Positions 33,597 through 42,670 of a stretch of 64,000 nucleotides of DNA are shown one piece after another (the first letter of the stretch is position 1; every line of letters begins with the position of its first letter). A program made the position numbers and the translations under genes. This DNA comes from Geomobilimonas luticola. Its GTDB lineage: Bacteria; Desulfobacterota; Desulfuromonadia; Geobacterales; Geobacteraceae. The DNA lies in contig NZ_JAHCVK010000001.1 of NCBI RefSeq assembly GCF_018476905.1, positions 558,001 to 622,000 of the forward strand, written 5' to 3'. The notes beneath the pieces were generated by a model. It did no database searches, was not told the DNA's origin, and saw only the letters and a program-made list of their open reading frames with translations.

Positions 33597-34913
33597 ATGC
33601 GTATCAACAAGAAATGTCTCGCAGTACTCGCCGCCGCCACGTGCATGGCGGCCACCGCGGTTCCGGCCCTGGCGCTGGAGAACGAGTTCCACGGCATGTT
33701 CCGCCTGTTCTCCGCCGTGACCAACTTCAATGCCACGCCGGTTACGGACAACGTGTTTTATCTGCCGGAAGGGCTGGACAAAAAGCCCGACACCGCCACC
33801 TACATCGCCCAACGGGCCCGGCTCATGTACATCGCCAAGGCCAATGACGATCTGAAGCTGGTCACCCACTTCGAGATCGATTCCCGCTGGGGGGACAACT
33901 CCTACACCACCAGGCGGAACGTGGGTGGCGCCATCGGTGCCGACACCGTCAACCTGGAGACCAAGCATGTCTATCTCGATTTCAACATCCCCAAGACACC
34001 GCTCAACGTGAAGCTCGGGATGCAGCCCTTTGATGACGCCTTCAAGGGGGTCTTCGTCGGGGCCGACATGGCCGGCGCCCTTGCCTCCGCCAGTTACGGC
34101 AAGTTCAACTCGTCCCTCGGCTTCTTCCGGTTCAATGACGACGCGACCGGGTCGGTGCCCGGCAAGCGGACCCGCGACATGCTCGTCATCGACGAGAAAT
34201 ACAGCGTCTCCAAGGAGCTGAAGGTGGGAGGCGCCTACTACCTGGTGAATGACGACCGTCCCACCAACAGCATCGTCCACACCCTCGGTGTCAACAGCGA
34301 AGCGGTCTTCGGGCCGGTCACCGTCGATGGTTTTGTCATCTACCAGTTCGGCAACCTGGAAGCGAATCCTGCGAACCGCCAGCACCTGAGCGCCTTTGCC
34401 GCCAACGTGGGAGCCCGGGGCAAGGTCGGCGCCGGTACCGCCCGAACCGAGTTCCTCTATGTCTCTGGAGAAGGGAATCCGGGGGGCAGGGGGACCAGCA
34501 ACGCCTTCCAGAGCATCGACGACGAGCACGGTTTCTACAACGGCAACATGCAGCTCCTCTTCCGCGACGCCTACGCCATGACCATCGACAATGCCATCGT
34601 CTACACCAGCAACAACCTGGACCGCGGCGTTATCGCCGGGTTCGTCGGCTACGATATGCCGTTCACCTCCAAATTCTCCGCCAGCGCCAACGCCGGCTTC
34701 GCCGCGGTGGCCAAGGATGCTGACAACCGCAAGAGCAACTACCTCGGCACCGAAATCAACGCCCAGGCCGACTACAAACTGTACGACAACCTGACGGCCA
34801 CGCTGCGCGGTGCATACGTCATTCTCGGCGACTACTACAAAGGTGTTGCCCTCAACGGCCAGGATCCGGAAAACCCCTACATGACCAGCTTCATGATGAA
34901 TTACTCGTTCTAG
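33597..34913 (+). CDS. Outer-membrane porin-like beta-barrel protein
   Basis: A 438-residue protein with a clear signal peptide (cleavage after VPALA, residues about 22-26). The mature part consists of alternating amphipathic strands and ends in MTSFMMNYSF, with the terminal Phe typical of outer-membrane barrels. It resembles Geobacter porins located next to transport operons. It follows the amino-acid ABC operon by 55 bases with its own AAGGAGG site and a terminator behind it, so it could let amino acids through the outer membrane. Specific substrate unknown. Confidence 0.8.
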   Translation: MRINKKCLAVLAAATCMAATAVPALALENEFHGMFRLFSAVTNFNATPVTDNVFYLPEGLDKKPDTATYIAQRARLMYIAKANDDLKLVTHFEIDSRWGDNSYTTRRNVGGAIGADTVNLETKHVYLDFNIPKTPLNVKLGMQPFDDAFKGVFVGADMAGALASASYGKFNSSLGFFRFNDDATGSVPGKRTRDMLVIDEKYSVSKELKVGGAYYLVNDDRPTNSIVHTLGVNSEAVFGPVTVDGFVIYQFGNLEANPANRQHLSAFAANVGARGKVGAGTARTEFLYVSGEGNPGGRGTSNAFQSIDDEHGFYNGNMQLLFRDAYAMTIDNAIVYTSNNLDRGVIAGFVGYDMPFTSKFSASANAGFAAVAKDADNRKSNYLGTEINAQADYKLYDNLTATLRGAYVILGDYYKGVALNGQDPENPYMTSFMMNYSF

Positions 34914-34919
34914 GTAATA

Positions 34920-34950
34920 GGGGGCGGTGGCTTGCCACCGCCCCCCTTCC
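34920..34950 (+). terminator. Intrinsic terminator after the porin gene
   Basis: A perfect 12-bp stem GGGGGCGGTGGC / GCCACCGCCCCC with a 2-base spacer begins 6 bases after the stop codon. The downstream T content is modest (TTCCTGATATTATTTTT). Confidence 0.75.
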
Positions 34951-34992
34951 TGATATTATTTTTCGTAGTCAACCTATACGAGGAGAATTGCC

Positions 34993-35277
34993 ATGAAAAA
35001 GATCGCCGTACTCGTGATGACCGCCGTAGCCCTTTCGTCAGCCGTTCCGGCCATGGCGCAGATGACCAAGGAGGAGAAAGACCAGTGCCTCCTCGCTTCC
35101 AAGAACTGCATGACCGAAGTGGACAGCATCCAGAAGCGGATCAAGAAGCTCAACACCGAGATCAAGAAGGGGACGAAAGTTTACTCCGCCGATGAGATCA
35201 AGAAGCTGGAGCAGAAGCTCAAAGAAGCCAATGAGATCCTCTCTACCCTGGAAAAGCAGGGTGGCGGCGGCAAATGA
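34993..35277 (+). CDS. Small periplasmic coiled-coil protein
   Basis: A 94-residue protein with a signal peptide (cleavage near AMA-Q, residue 22-23). The rest is charged and helical with heptad-like Leu/Ile spacing (IQKRIKKLNTEIKKG, IKKLEQKLKEANEIL), two cysteines and a Gly-rich end. It has a GAGGAG ribosome site. Small proteins of this type occur widely in Geobacteraceae, but their role is unknown. It stands between the porin and a LivK-like lipoprotein. Confidence 0.7.
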   Translation: MKKIAVLVMTAVALSSAVPAMAQMTKEEKDQCLLASKNCMTEVDSIQKRIKKLNTEIKKGTKVYSADEIKKLEQKLKEANEILSTLEKQGGGGK

Positions 35278-35313
35278 GCGGAGTCTCCGCCCGTTTGTCC
35301 TGGGATGATTGAA

Positions 35314-35329
35314 CGGGCATGCATGCCCG
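35314..35329 (+). terminator. Possible terminator hairpin
   Basis: CGGGCATGCATGCCCG is a perfect 16-bp palindrome followed by GAGATTTTT, 37 bases after the small periplasmic protein gene and 22 bases before the LivK start. It may terminate or attenuate transcription between the two. Confidence 0.45.
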
Positions 35330-35351
35330 GAGATTTTTACAAGGAGGCAGT

Positions 35352-36536
35352 ATGACTATGCGTAAGGCAGTATCGTTTCTGACCGTGGCAGCCCTCGTGG
35401 CAGCATTGGGTGCTACCGTCGGCTGCAAAAAGAAGGAAGGTGGCGAAGCCGCCAAACCTGCAGGGGACACCGTTAAGATCGGTTTCCTCGGCGCGCTTAC
35501 CGGTGACGTGGCCATGTTCGGCAAGCCGACCCTGGAAGGGATGAAGATGGCCGCGGAGGAGATCAACGCCGCTGGCGGGGTGAATGGCAAGAAGATCGAG
35601 ATCGTCGAGGCGGATAACCGCGGCGACAAGCAGGAAGGTGCTTCCGTCACCCAGAAGCTGATCACCCGCGACAACGTGGTGGCCATCGTCGGCGACCCGA
35701 CCACCGGCATAACCAAGGTGGCCGCCCCCATCGCCCAGAAGGCCCAGGTCGTGCTCCTCTCCGCTGGCGCCACCGGCCCGGGGGTTGTGGAGAACGGCGA
35801 CTTCATCTTCCGCGACACCCTGCTGGACAGCGTCGCCATCCCCGCCTGTATCGACTACTTCGCCAAGGACCTGGGATACAAGAAGGTGGCGGTCATTACC
35901 TCCGACAACAACGATTACAGCGTCGGCCTCTCCCAGACCTTCCGCGACGCCGCAAAAGGGAAGGGAATCGAAATCGTTGCCGACGAGAAGGTGAAGGACG
36001 GCGACAAGGACTTCAGCGCCCAGATCACCAACATCAAGGCGAAGAAGCCGGATGTCATCTTCTTCTCCGGTTACTACACCGAAGGCGCCCTCATCATGAA
36101 GGAAGCCCGCAAGCAGGGGCTCAAGGCCAACATGTTCGGCGGCGACGGCCTCTTCTCGCCGAAGTTCATCGAGCTGGGGGGCCCGGCGGCCGAAGGCTCA
36201 ATGTCCGCCCTCGGCTTCTCCCCCGAGCAGGCTTCGCCGGTCACGGCGAAGTTCGTCGAGGCGTTCAAGAAGAAGTTCAACGGTGCGGAGCCGGGACTCT
36301 TCGATGCCCAGGGGTATGACGCCATCACGCTCCTGGCCGATGCCATGAAGCGGGCTGCCAGCAACGATCCGAAGGTGTTCAAGGATGCTCTTGCCAAGAC
36401 CAAGGGGTTCGAAGGGGTATCCGGCACCATCACCATCCGCGACAACCGCGAACCGATCAAGTCGCCGCTGGCGCTTCTGGAGGTCAAAGGGGGCAAGTTC
36501 GCACTCAAGGCCAAGGTTCCGGTCAAGATGGACTAG
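35352..36536 (+). CDS. livK: Branched-chain amino-acid ABC transporter binding lipoprotein
   Basis: A 394-residue Leu/Ile/Val-type (family 6) binding protein. The N-terminus is a lipoprotein signal with lipobox TVGC near residue 24, so the protein is probably anchored to a membrane rather than free. The mature part begins with VKIGFLGALTGDVAMFGK and has the AAEEINAAGGVNGKKIEIV block. ATG 35352 or 35358 both lie after AAGGAGG. The matching livHMGF genes are nine kilobases downstream, so this is their probable partner. A terminator follows. Confidence 0.9.
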   Translation: MTMRKAVSFLTVAALVAALGATVGCKKKEGGEAAKPAGDTVKIGFLGALTGDVAMFGKPTLEGMKMAAEEINAAGGVNGKKIEIVEADNRGDKQEGASVTQKLITRDNVVAIVGDPTTGITKVAAPIAQKAQVVLLSAGATGPGVVENGDFIFRDTLLDSVAIPACIDYFAKDLGYKKVAVITSDNNDYSVGLSQTFRDAAKGKGIEIVADEKVKDGDKDFSAQITNIKAKKPDVIFFSGYYTEGALIMKEARKQGLKANMFGGDGLFSPKFIELGGPAAEGSMSALGFSPEQASPVTAKFVEAFKKKFNGAEPGLFDAQGYDAITLLADAMKRAASNDPKVFKDALAKTKGFEGVSGTITIRDNREPIKSPLALLEVKGGKFALKAKVPVKMD

Positions 36537-36567
36537 AAGCACCCATCCGATTCCCGGACGTTCGTAT

Positions 36568-36602
36568 AAAAAGCCCGGCAGATTCGTCTGCCGGGCTTTT
36601 TT
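36568..36602. terminator. Bidirectional intrinsic terminator
   Basis: The sequence AAAAAGCCCGGCAGA-TTCG-TCTGCCGGGCTTTTTT has an 11-bp stem with A-run and T-run on either side. It can end livK on the plus strand and the FadR-type gene on the minus strand. Confidence 0.9.
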
Positions 36603-36626
36603 CGTTCATGGGGTGAAAGCCGTCCG

Positions 36627-37343
36627 CTACGTGACTCCCTGCTGCTCCATGTGGGCGGTGAAGCGACGGACGTGGTCCTGGGCTATGGTTCTTGCCTCGT
36701 CCGGTTGTCGTGCCTCTATGGCGGTGACGAGGTTCACGATGTCCTGGTGGTTTTCCCGCAGGAGCGGCTCCTCCATGGGGAGGTAGCTTTCGTAGTAGGT
36801 ATGGATGTTGTGGGAGAGGGTGGCCAGCACCGAGATGTAGAGGGGATTGTGGGTCGTTTCCGCGATGGCAAGGTGGAGCTCCTCATCCGTCCGGATGAAG
36901 GAGTCCCAGTATTCGGGACCCTTGTCGAGATAGGCTGCGGCTTTGGCGAGCAGCGTCTTGAGCCGTGCGACATCTTCGCTAGTAGCCCGCTCGGCGGCAT
37001 GTGCTGCCACATCCCCCTCAAGTCCCACGCGGAACTCGGCCAAGTTCTGGAGAGAAACCTTCTTGTAGCGGATGAGAAGGTCGAGGCTTTCGCTTACCTG
37101 CTGGGTGCTTACCCCCTTGACGATGGAGCCGCCGGCAACGCCGGTCCTGATCTCGATGAGTCCCTTCTGCTCCAGTACCCGCAGGGCTTCACGCAGCGTT
37201 CCCCGGCTGATGGTAAAGAGTTCCTTGAGCTCCCGCTCGGGAGGGAGCTGGTCGCCGGCCTTCAGCTTGCCGGAGACGATGGCCTCCTGGATCTGTTCCA
37301 CCACGTCCTGAAATATCCGGTTCTGCTTTGCTTTGTGAAACAT
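36627..37343 (-). CDS. FadR-subfamily GntR regulator (FCD domain)
   Basis: A 238-residue transcription factor. Residues 10-78 form the winged helix (LPPERELKELFTISRGTLRE, then LEQKGLIEIR). Residues 95-235 form the all-helical FCD ligand-binding domain. Such proteins usually repress and are released by small organic acids or amino acids. It is divergent from the proline-catabolic gene, whose promoter carries a perfect TGGTNNNACCA palindrome. Related sites at the amino-acid ABC and liv promoters suggest a wider amino-acid regulon. Confidence 0.88.
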   Translation of the reverse strand: MFHKAKQNRIFQDVVEQIQEAIVSGKLKAGDQLPPERELKELFTISRGTLREALRVLEQKGLIEIRTGVAGGSIVKGVSTQQVSESLDLLIRYKKVSLQNLAEFRVGLEGDVAAHAAERATSEDVARLKTLLAKAAAYLDKGPEYWDSFIRTDEELHLAIAETTHNPLYISVLATLSHNIHTYYESYLPMEEPLLRENHQDIVNLVTAIEARQPDEARTIAQDHVRRFTAHMEQQGVT

Positions 37344-37423
37344 TCGTCCAATCCTTGGTAAACTTCAGATGTGCAACGATTCGGCCGGTGCGGTTCATGG
37401 GCTTCTGTCACGGAACCTGCACA

Positions 37424-37434
37424 TGGTCTAACCT
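37424..37434. promoter_or_regulatory. Near-consensus FadR-type operator
   Basis: TGGTCTAACCT differs by one base from TGGTNNNACCA. It lies 80 bases upstream of the FadR-type gene start and could mediate autoregulation or cooperative looping with the site at 37515. Confidence 0.4.
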
Positions 37435-37484
37435 TTATAACATGTTAATCCTGTAATGGCAACAAACGAGCGTGTATCAAGGAG

Positions 37485-37513
37485 TTGACAGCCTTGGGCA
37501 AATGGTATATGTA
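37485..37513 (+). promoter_or_regulatory. Putative sigma-70 promoter of putA
   Basis: TTGACA at 37485-37490 and TATGTA at 37508-37513 are 17 bases apart. The -10 box is overlapped by the palindromic operator that follows, as expected for repression. Confidence 0.5.
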
Positions 37514-37530
37514 ATGGTTAAACCATTACA
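37510..37530. promoter_or_regulatory. Perfect palindromic operator at the putA promoter
   Basis: A 21-base perfect inverted repeat centred on 37520, with the core TGGTTAAACCA and arms TGTAA/TTACA. It overlaps the predicted -10 region and ends 20 bases before the putA ATG. Pattern and divergent FCD-type gene point to binding by that regulator. Confidence 0.7.
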
Positions 37531-37550
37531 AAACAGACGGGAGTCATTCC

Positions 37551-40500
37551 ATGGAACAGGAACTGAACGGCAGGGTCGTGGCGCGGGGGAAGGAGTTCTT
37601 CTCCGCAATCTCGGGTGAGAAGCCCTCTCTTTTCAACAAGGGGGCATGGATGGGGAAGGTTATGGACTGGAGCATGCAGAACGAGCAGTTCAAGATCCAG
37701 ATGTTCCGGTTCGTGGACGTCTTCCCGTCCCTCACCACCAGCAAGCTCCTGACGGAGCATATCCGCGAGTATTTCGGCAACGAGCAGGAGATGCCCGCGT
37801 TCATGTCCACCGGCGCCAAGGTGGCGGGGATGCTCGGCTCCCTCGGCGGGGCGGTGCTCAACAAGGTGCTGACCTCCAACATCGAAGAGATGGCGCGGCA
37901 GTTCATCGTCGGCGAGACGACGAAGGAAGCGGTGAAGAACCTGGAGAAGCTGCGGAAGGAGGGCTTCGCCGCCGTTATGGACGTGCTGGGGGAGGCGACC
38001 CTTTCCGAGGAAGAGGCGGAAGCCTACACCAACACCTATCTTGAGCTGCTCGAAGCGCTGAAGAAAGAGCAGGGGAGCTGGAAGGGGCTGCCGGGGAAGG
38101 GGGGGGACCCGAACCTGGACTGGGGGCATGCCCCCAAGGTCAACGTGGCGGTGAAACCGACCGCCCTCTTCTGCCTTGCCAACCCCCAGGATTTCGAAGG
38201 GTCGGTGGTGGCGATCCTGAACCGGATGCGCCGGATCATGATCAAGGTCGTCGAACTGAACGGCTTCCTCTGCATCGACATGGAGTCCTACCGGCACAAG
38301 GAGATCATTCTCGAGGTATTCCGTCGCCTGAAGCTGGAGTTCAGGGAGTACCCCCATCTGGGGATCGTGCTCCAGGCCTACCTGAAGGATACGGACCGGG
38401 ATCTGGACGACCTGCTCGGCTGGGCACGGCAGAACGGGGTGCAGATTTCCATCCGCCTCGTCAAGGGGGCCTACTGGGATTACGAGACGGTGAAGGCCAA
38501 GCAGAACGACTGGGAGGTGCCGGTCTGGACCATCAAGGCGGAGAGCGACGCGGCATACGAGCGCCAGGCGCGGAAGATCCTGGAGAACCACGCCATCTGC
38601 CACTTCGCCTGTGCATCCCACAACATCAGGACGGTCTCCGCGGTCATGGAGATGGCCAGGGAGCTGAACGTTCCCGAGGAGCGCTATGAGTTCCAAGTGC
38701 TGTACGGCATGGCCGAACCGGTCCGCAAGGGGATACTGAAGGTTGCCGGCCGCATCCGCCTTTACTGTCCCTACGGCAACATGGTGCCGGGAATGGGGTA
38801 TCTGGTGCGGCGGCTTCTGGAGAATACGGCCAACGAGTCGTTCCTCCGCCAGAGTTTTGCCGAGGATGCCCAGATCGAAAAGCTCCTTGAAGACCCGGCG
38901 GTTACCGCCGAGCGGGAAAGGACGGCCCGCCTGCTCATGCCTAAGAAGGAACGGACCGGCCCCGGCGGACTCAAGGCCTTTTACAACGAAGCCATGGTGG
39001 ATTTTACCCGCGCCGACCACAGGGCGGCTTTTCCGTCCGCCATCGCGGCGGTCCGCGCCCAGCTTGGCAGGACCTATCCCCTCTTCATCAAGGGGAGCGA
39101 ACTGACCACCACCGACCTGATCCCCACCGTCAACCCCAACAAGCCATCCGAGGTCCTCGGCCAGATCTGTCAGGCCGGCACGAAGGAGGTGGGGGACGCC
39201 GTGGCCGCAGCCAAGGCTGCCTTCCCCGCCTGGCGCGACACCGATCCCCGTACCAGGGCGGAATATCTCCTCAAGGCGGCCCAGGCGGCCCGCAAGCGCA
39301 TTTTCGAACTCTCCGCGTGGCAGATCCTGGAAATCGGCAAGCAGTGGGACCAGGCCTATGCCGATGTCACCGAGGCGATCGATTTCCTGGAATACTATGC
39401 CCGCGAGATGATCCGCCTGGGTGAGCCCCGGCGGGTCGGGCATGCGCCGGGCGAGCTTAACCACTACTTCTACGAGCCGAAGGGGGTGGCCGCGGTCATC
39501 GCTCCCTGGAACTTCCCCCTTGCCATCAGCATGGGGATGGTCTCCGCCGCCATCGTCACCGGCAACTGCGTGGTCTTCAAGCCGTCGGGCATTACCTCCA
39601 TCATCGGCTGGCACCTGGTGGAGCTCTTCCGCGAGGCGGGGCTCCCTGCCGGCGTCTTCAACTACACGCCCGGGCGGGGTTCGGTCATGGGGGACTACCT
39701 GGTGGATCATCCCGATATCAGCCTTATCGCCTTTACCGGCTCCATGGAGACGGGGCTGCGGATCATCGACCGTGCGGCGAAGGTCCATCCGGGGCAGGCC
39801 AACGTGAAGAAGATCATCTGCGAGATGGGGGGGAAGAATGCCATCATCATCGACGACGACGCCGACCTGGACGAGGCGGTCCCCCACGTTCTCTACTCCG
39901 CCTTCGGTTTTCAGGGGCAGAAGTGCTCCGCCTGTTCCCGGGTCATCGTCCTGGATGCGGTGTACGACAAGTTCGTGGCCCGGCTGGTCAGCATGGCCAG
40001 TGCCTCCAAGGTCGGCCCCTCGGAGGACCCGACCTTCTATATGGGGGCGGTGGCGGACGACAAGGCCCAGAAGAGCATCAGGGAGTACGCCGAGATCGGC
40101 AAGAAGGAAGGGCATCTGCTTTACGAGAGCCCGGTGCCGGCCGGCGAGGGGTATTACGTCCCCATGACCATCATCGGCGGCATCACGCCGGAGCACCGCA
40201 TCGCCCAGGAGGAGATCTTCGGCCCGGTCCTGGCGGTCATGCGGGCGAAAGACTTCGACCAGGCCATCGCCTGGGCCAATTCCACCAAATTTGCCCTTAC
40301 CGGCGGCATCTTCAGCCGCAGTCCCGAGCATCTGGCCATGGCTCGGCGGGAGTTCCGCGTCGGCAACCTGTACATCAACCGGAACAATACGGGCGCCCTG
40401 GTGGAACGCCAGCCCTTCGGCGGCGCCCGCATGTCCGGGGTGGGGACCAAGGCGGGTGGTCCCGACTATCTCCTCCACTTCATGGACCCCCGCGTCGTCA

Positions 40501-40562
40501 CCGAAAATACCATGCGGCGCGGATTTGCGCCGGTGGAGGCGGACGACGACTGGGTGGCGTGA
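37551..40562 (+). CDS. putA: Bifunctional proline dehydrogenase / P5C dehydrogenase
   Basis: A 1003-residue enzyme oxidising proline to glutamate in two steps. The N-terminal half is the FAD-dependent proline dehydrogenase (RLVKGAYWDYE near residue 305 and the FACASHNIRT segment near 350). The C-terminal half is an aldehyde dehydrogenase (IAPWNFPLA near 650, the glutamate in CEMGGKN near 757, the nucleophile in GQKCSACSR near 789). The DNA-binding ribbon-helix-helix domain of enterobacterial trifunctional PutA is absent, so control must come from elsewhere, probably the divergent FadR-type protein. Supplies glutamate and reducing power from proline. Confidence 0.95.
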   Translation: MEQELNGRVVARGKEFFSAISGEKPSLFNKGAWMGKVMDWSMQNEQFKIQMFRFVDVFPSLTTSKLLTEHIREYFGNEQEMPAFMSTGAKVAGMLGSLGGAVLNKVLTSNIEEMARQFIVGETTKEAVKNLEKLRKEGFAAVMDVLGEATLSEEEAEAYTNTYLELLEALKKEQGSWKGLPGKGGDPNLDWGHAPKVNVAVKPTALFCLANPQDFEGSVVAILNRMRRIMIKVVELNGFLCIDMESYRHKEIILEVFRRLKLEFREYPHLGIVLQAYLKDTDRDLDDLLGWARQNGVQISIRLVKGAYWDYETVKAKQNDWEVPVWTIKAESDAAYERQARKILENHAICHFACASHNIRTVSAVMEMARELNVPEERYEFQVLYGMAEPVRKGILKVAGRIRLYCPYGNMVPGMGYLVRRLLENTANESFLRQSFAEDAQIEKLLEDPAVTAERERTARLLMPKKERTGPGGLKAFYNEAMVDFTRADHRAAFPSAIAAVRAQLGRTYPLFIKGSELTTTDLIPTVNPNKPSEVLGQICQAGTKEVGDAVAAAKAAFPAWRDTDPRTRAEYLLKAAQAARKRIFELSAWQILEIGKQWDQAYADVTEAIDFLEYYAREMIRLGEPRRVGHAPGELNHYFYEPKGVAAVIAPWNFPLAISMGMVSAAIVTGNCVVFKPSGITSIIGWHLVELFREAGLPAGVFNYTPGRGSVMGDYLVDHPDISLIAFTGSMETGLRIIDRAAKVHPGQANVKKIICEMGGKNAIIIDDDADLDEAVPHVLYSAFGFQGQKCSACSRVIVLDAVYDKFVARLVSMASASKVGPSEDPTFYMGAVADDKAQKSIREYAEIGKKEGHLLYESPVPAGEGYYVPMTIIGGITPEHRIAQEEIFGPVLAVMRAKDFDQAIAWANSTKFALTGGIFSRSPEHLAMARREFRVGNLYINRNNTGALVERQPFGGARMSGVGTKAGGPDYLLHFMDPRVVTENTMRRGFAPVEADDDWVA

Positions 40563-40663
40563 TGGAGGCCTTGACGCTCGGCAGCTTTTCTGCAATAATC
40601 CGCGTTCGGTAAGGTAGAATTCCTGTTTGACGAGGTTAAATTTTTCTGAAAGAGGTGCCGCAC

Positions 40664-41455
40664 GTGAAAAAAATTGTTCTGCTGGGCATGTCTGTTCTGC
40701 TTGTCGTCCTGGCCGCCGTGGCGTTTGCCGCTGACGGCTCCTGGAGCCGGGCCAAGGGTGCCGGGAAACTGGTCATCGGTCTGGATGACTCCTTCCCCCC
40801 CATGGGGTACCGTGATGCGTCGGGGAAACTGATAGGCTTCGACATCGACGCCGCCGAAGAGGTGGGCAAGCGCCTCGGCATCAAGATAGAGTGGCAGCCC
40901 ACCGCCTGGGACGGCGTAATTCACTCTCTCAACGCCAAGAAGTTCGACTGCATCTGGAACGGCATGACCATTACCGACGAACGCGCCAAGCAGGTGGCCT
41001 TCACCAAGCCGTACATCATGGACGGCCAGATTGCCATCGTCAACTTCAAGGAAAAGCGCTTCAAGGGGCTCAAGGATCTGAAGAACTTCAAGGCCGGTAC
41101 CCAGAAGGGGTCCTCCGGCGTGGAGGCGGTCAAGAAGCTTGCCACCGCACCGACCGAGCTGAAGGAGTACGAGGACTATCCCAAGGCGCTCCTCGATCTG
41201 GAGGCGGGCCGCATCGATGTGGTGGTGGTGGACAACGTCACCGGCCGCGATATGATTGCCAAGCGCCCCGGCAAGTTCAAGATCCTCCCTGGCATGATCA
41301 GCAAGGAGCCCTTCGGCGTCGCCTTCCGCAAGGAGGACACCGAGCTGCGCGGCAAGGTGCAGCAGACCCTGGACAAGATGGTCAAGGACGGCACCATGGC
41401 GAAGATCTCCCGGAAGTGGTTCGCGGAAGATATAACGAATCCGAAAAAATTCTAG
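40664..41455 (+). CDS. Polar amino-acid ABC transporter, periplasmic binding protein
   Basis: A 263-residue family 3 binding protein with a signal peptide (cleavage near AFA-A, residue 22). The mature chain has IGFDIDAAEEVGKRLGI and MTITDERAKQVAFTKPYI. The start is GTG 40664, eight bases after AGAGG. It is encoded about 100 bases after putA and is followed, after a repeat-containing gap, by its permease and ATPase, so a role in uptake of proline-related or other amino acids fits the location. Confidence 0.9.
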   Translation: MKKIVLLGMSVLLVVLAAVAFAADGSWSRAKGAGKLVIGLDDSFPPMGYRDASGKLIGFDIDAAEEVGKRLGIKIEWQPTAWDGVIHSLNAKKFDCIWNGMTITDERAKQVAFTKPYIMDGQIAIVNFKEKRFKGLKDLKNFKAGTQKGSSGVEAVKKLATAPTELKEYEDYPKALLDLEAGRIDVVVVDNVTGRDMIAKRPGKFKILPGMISKEPFGVAFRKEDTELRGKVQQTLDKMVKDGTMAKISRKWFAEDITNPKKF

Positions 41456-41489
41456 ACCGTTCCACGAGGCAACACGAAACTTGAAATTC

Positions 41490-41595
41490 GACGCAAAGGC
41501 GCAGAGACGCTAAGAAAGGCAAAACGCAGGCTTTGACGTCAATCAGAAATTGGTTTCAGATTTTGATTCTCTTTGCGCCTCTGCGTCTTTGCGTC
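41490..41595. repeat. Imperfect inverted repeat (GACGCAAAGGCGCAGAG type)
   Basis: The 21-base arm at 41490-41510 is complementary to 41575-41595 with two mismatches, separated by 64 bases. The sequence type (alternating GACGC, AAAGG, GCAGAG) is a known style of interspersed bacterial repeat. It lies between the binding-protein and permease genes. Confidence 0.7.
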
Positions 41596-41656
41596 AATAA
41601 ATGGTTTTGGTTTCCTTTCGACTCTTCGTGACCTCGTGGACAAAAGGTTTTCGTCT

Positions 41657-42670
41657 ATGCAAAAGACATTCAGCAGGGTCGCTACGGCCCTGCTTTTTTT
41701 GTGGATGGCCGCCGCCGTGGTTTTCGGTGCCGCTGCCGACCCGGATCGGCTGACCCGGCAGGCCAACGAGCTCATGGGACAGGGAGACCTGGCCGGGGCG
41801 GTGGAGGTGCTGAAACAGATTCCCCCACCGGCCGGCGGTGGTGAGGGGGAGGCGTTCGTCCGGAGCCGGCTTCAGATCGCCCGTCTCCATTTCTCCCTGG
41901 GGGAGATGGACAAAGCCCTGGCGGCCGCCCGGGAGGTCCTGGCACTCTATCCGGACAACAGCGAGGCGAAGAATTTCGTTGCGTCGGTGGAGCAGGAGGG
42001 GCAGCCCCGCTACGTGACTTTCCTCAAGGACTGCATCCGTTTCCTCCCCGCTTTGGCCAAAGGGGCCGTCATGACGCTGCTGCTGGTCCTCTGCACCATC
42101 GTGATCTCCCCCATCGGCGGGCTCCTCATCGCCCTCGGCCGGCTCAGCACCTTCCGCCCCATCTCGGCCGCCTGCTGGTTCGTCATCTGGTTCTTCCGGG
42201 GGACGCCGCTGCTGCTCCAGCTCTTCTTCATCTACTACGGGCTCCCCTCCCTCGGCATCACCCTTTCTCCCCTGACGGCGGCGGTCATCGGTCTCGGCGT
42301 CAACTACTCCGCCTATCTGGGGGAGATCATCCGGGGGGGGATCCAGAGCATCGAGCACGGGCAGATGGAGGCGGCCAAGGCCCTGGGGATGACCTACGGG
42401 CAGGCCATGCGCCGGGTCATCATTCCCCAGACCTACAAGCGGCTCATGCCCCCCATCGGCAACGAGTTCATCGCCCTCATCAAGGACACGGCGCTGGTCT
42501 CCACCATCGCCATGGTGGAACTGATGCGGGCGGCCGACCAGCTCTTCAACACCTACTTCAACGTGACGGCCCTCGTCCTGGCCGCCATCGTCTACCTGGT
42601 CTTTACGACCGTATTTACCTTCATCTTCGAAAAGATCGAGTACCGGGCGGGGATTTATGAACACCGATAG
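41657..42670 (+). CDS. Polar amino-acid ABC permease with N-terminal TPR-like domain
   Basis: A 337-residue protein. After an N-terminal hydrophobic segment (about 7-27) comes a soluble stretch of about 100 residues with tetratricopeptide-like helices (ANELMGQGDLAGAVEVLKQI and LHFSLGEMDKALAAAREVL). The remaining 215 residues are a HisMQ-type permease with EAAKALGMTYGQAMRRVIIP and NEFIALIKDTALVS. The topology places the TPR part in the periplasm. Such an extension is not usual for this permease family. ATG 41657 was chosen because upstream codons lie in the repeat. Confidence 0.85.
   Translation: MQKTFSRVATALLFLWMAAAVVFGAAADPDRLTRQANELMGQGDLAGAVEVLKQIPPPAGGGEGEAFVRSRLQIARLHFSLGEMDKALAAAREVLALYPDNSEAKNFVASVEQEGQPRYVTFLKDCIRFLPALAKGAVMTLLLVLCTIVISPIGGLLIALGRLSTFRPISAACWFVIWFFRGTPLLLQLFFIYYGLPSLGITLSPLTAAVIGLGVNYSAYLGEIIRGGIQSIEHGQMEAAKALGMTYGQAMRRVIIPQTYKRLMPPIGNEFIALIKDTALVSTIAMVELMRAADQLFNTYFNVTALVLAAIVYLVFTTVFTFIFEKIEYRAGIYEHR

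Noticed and set aside
37518-40595. Minus-strand open frame of 1025 codons
   Set aside because: It is antisense to putA, with low-complexity His/Asp/Gly-rich sequence and no motif; a shadow of the real gene.
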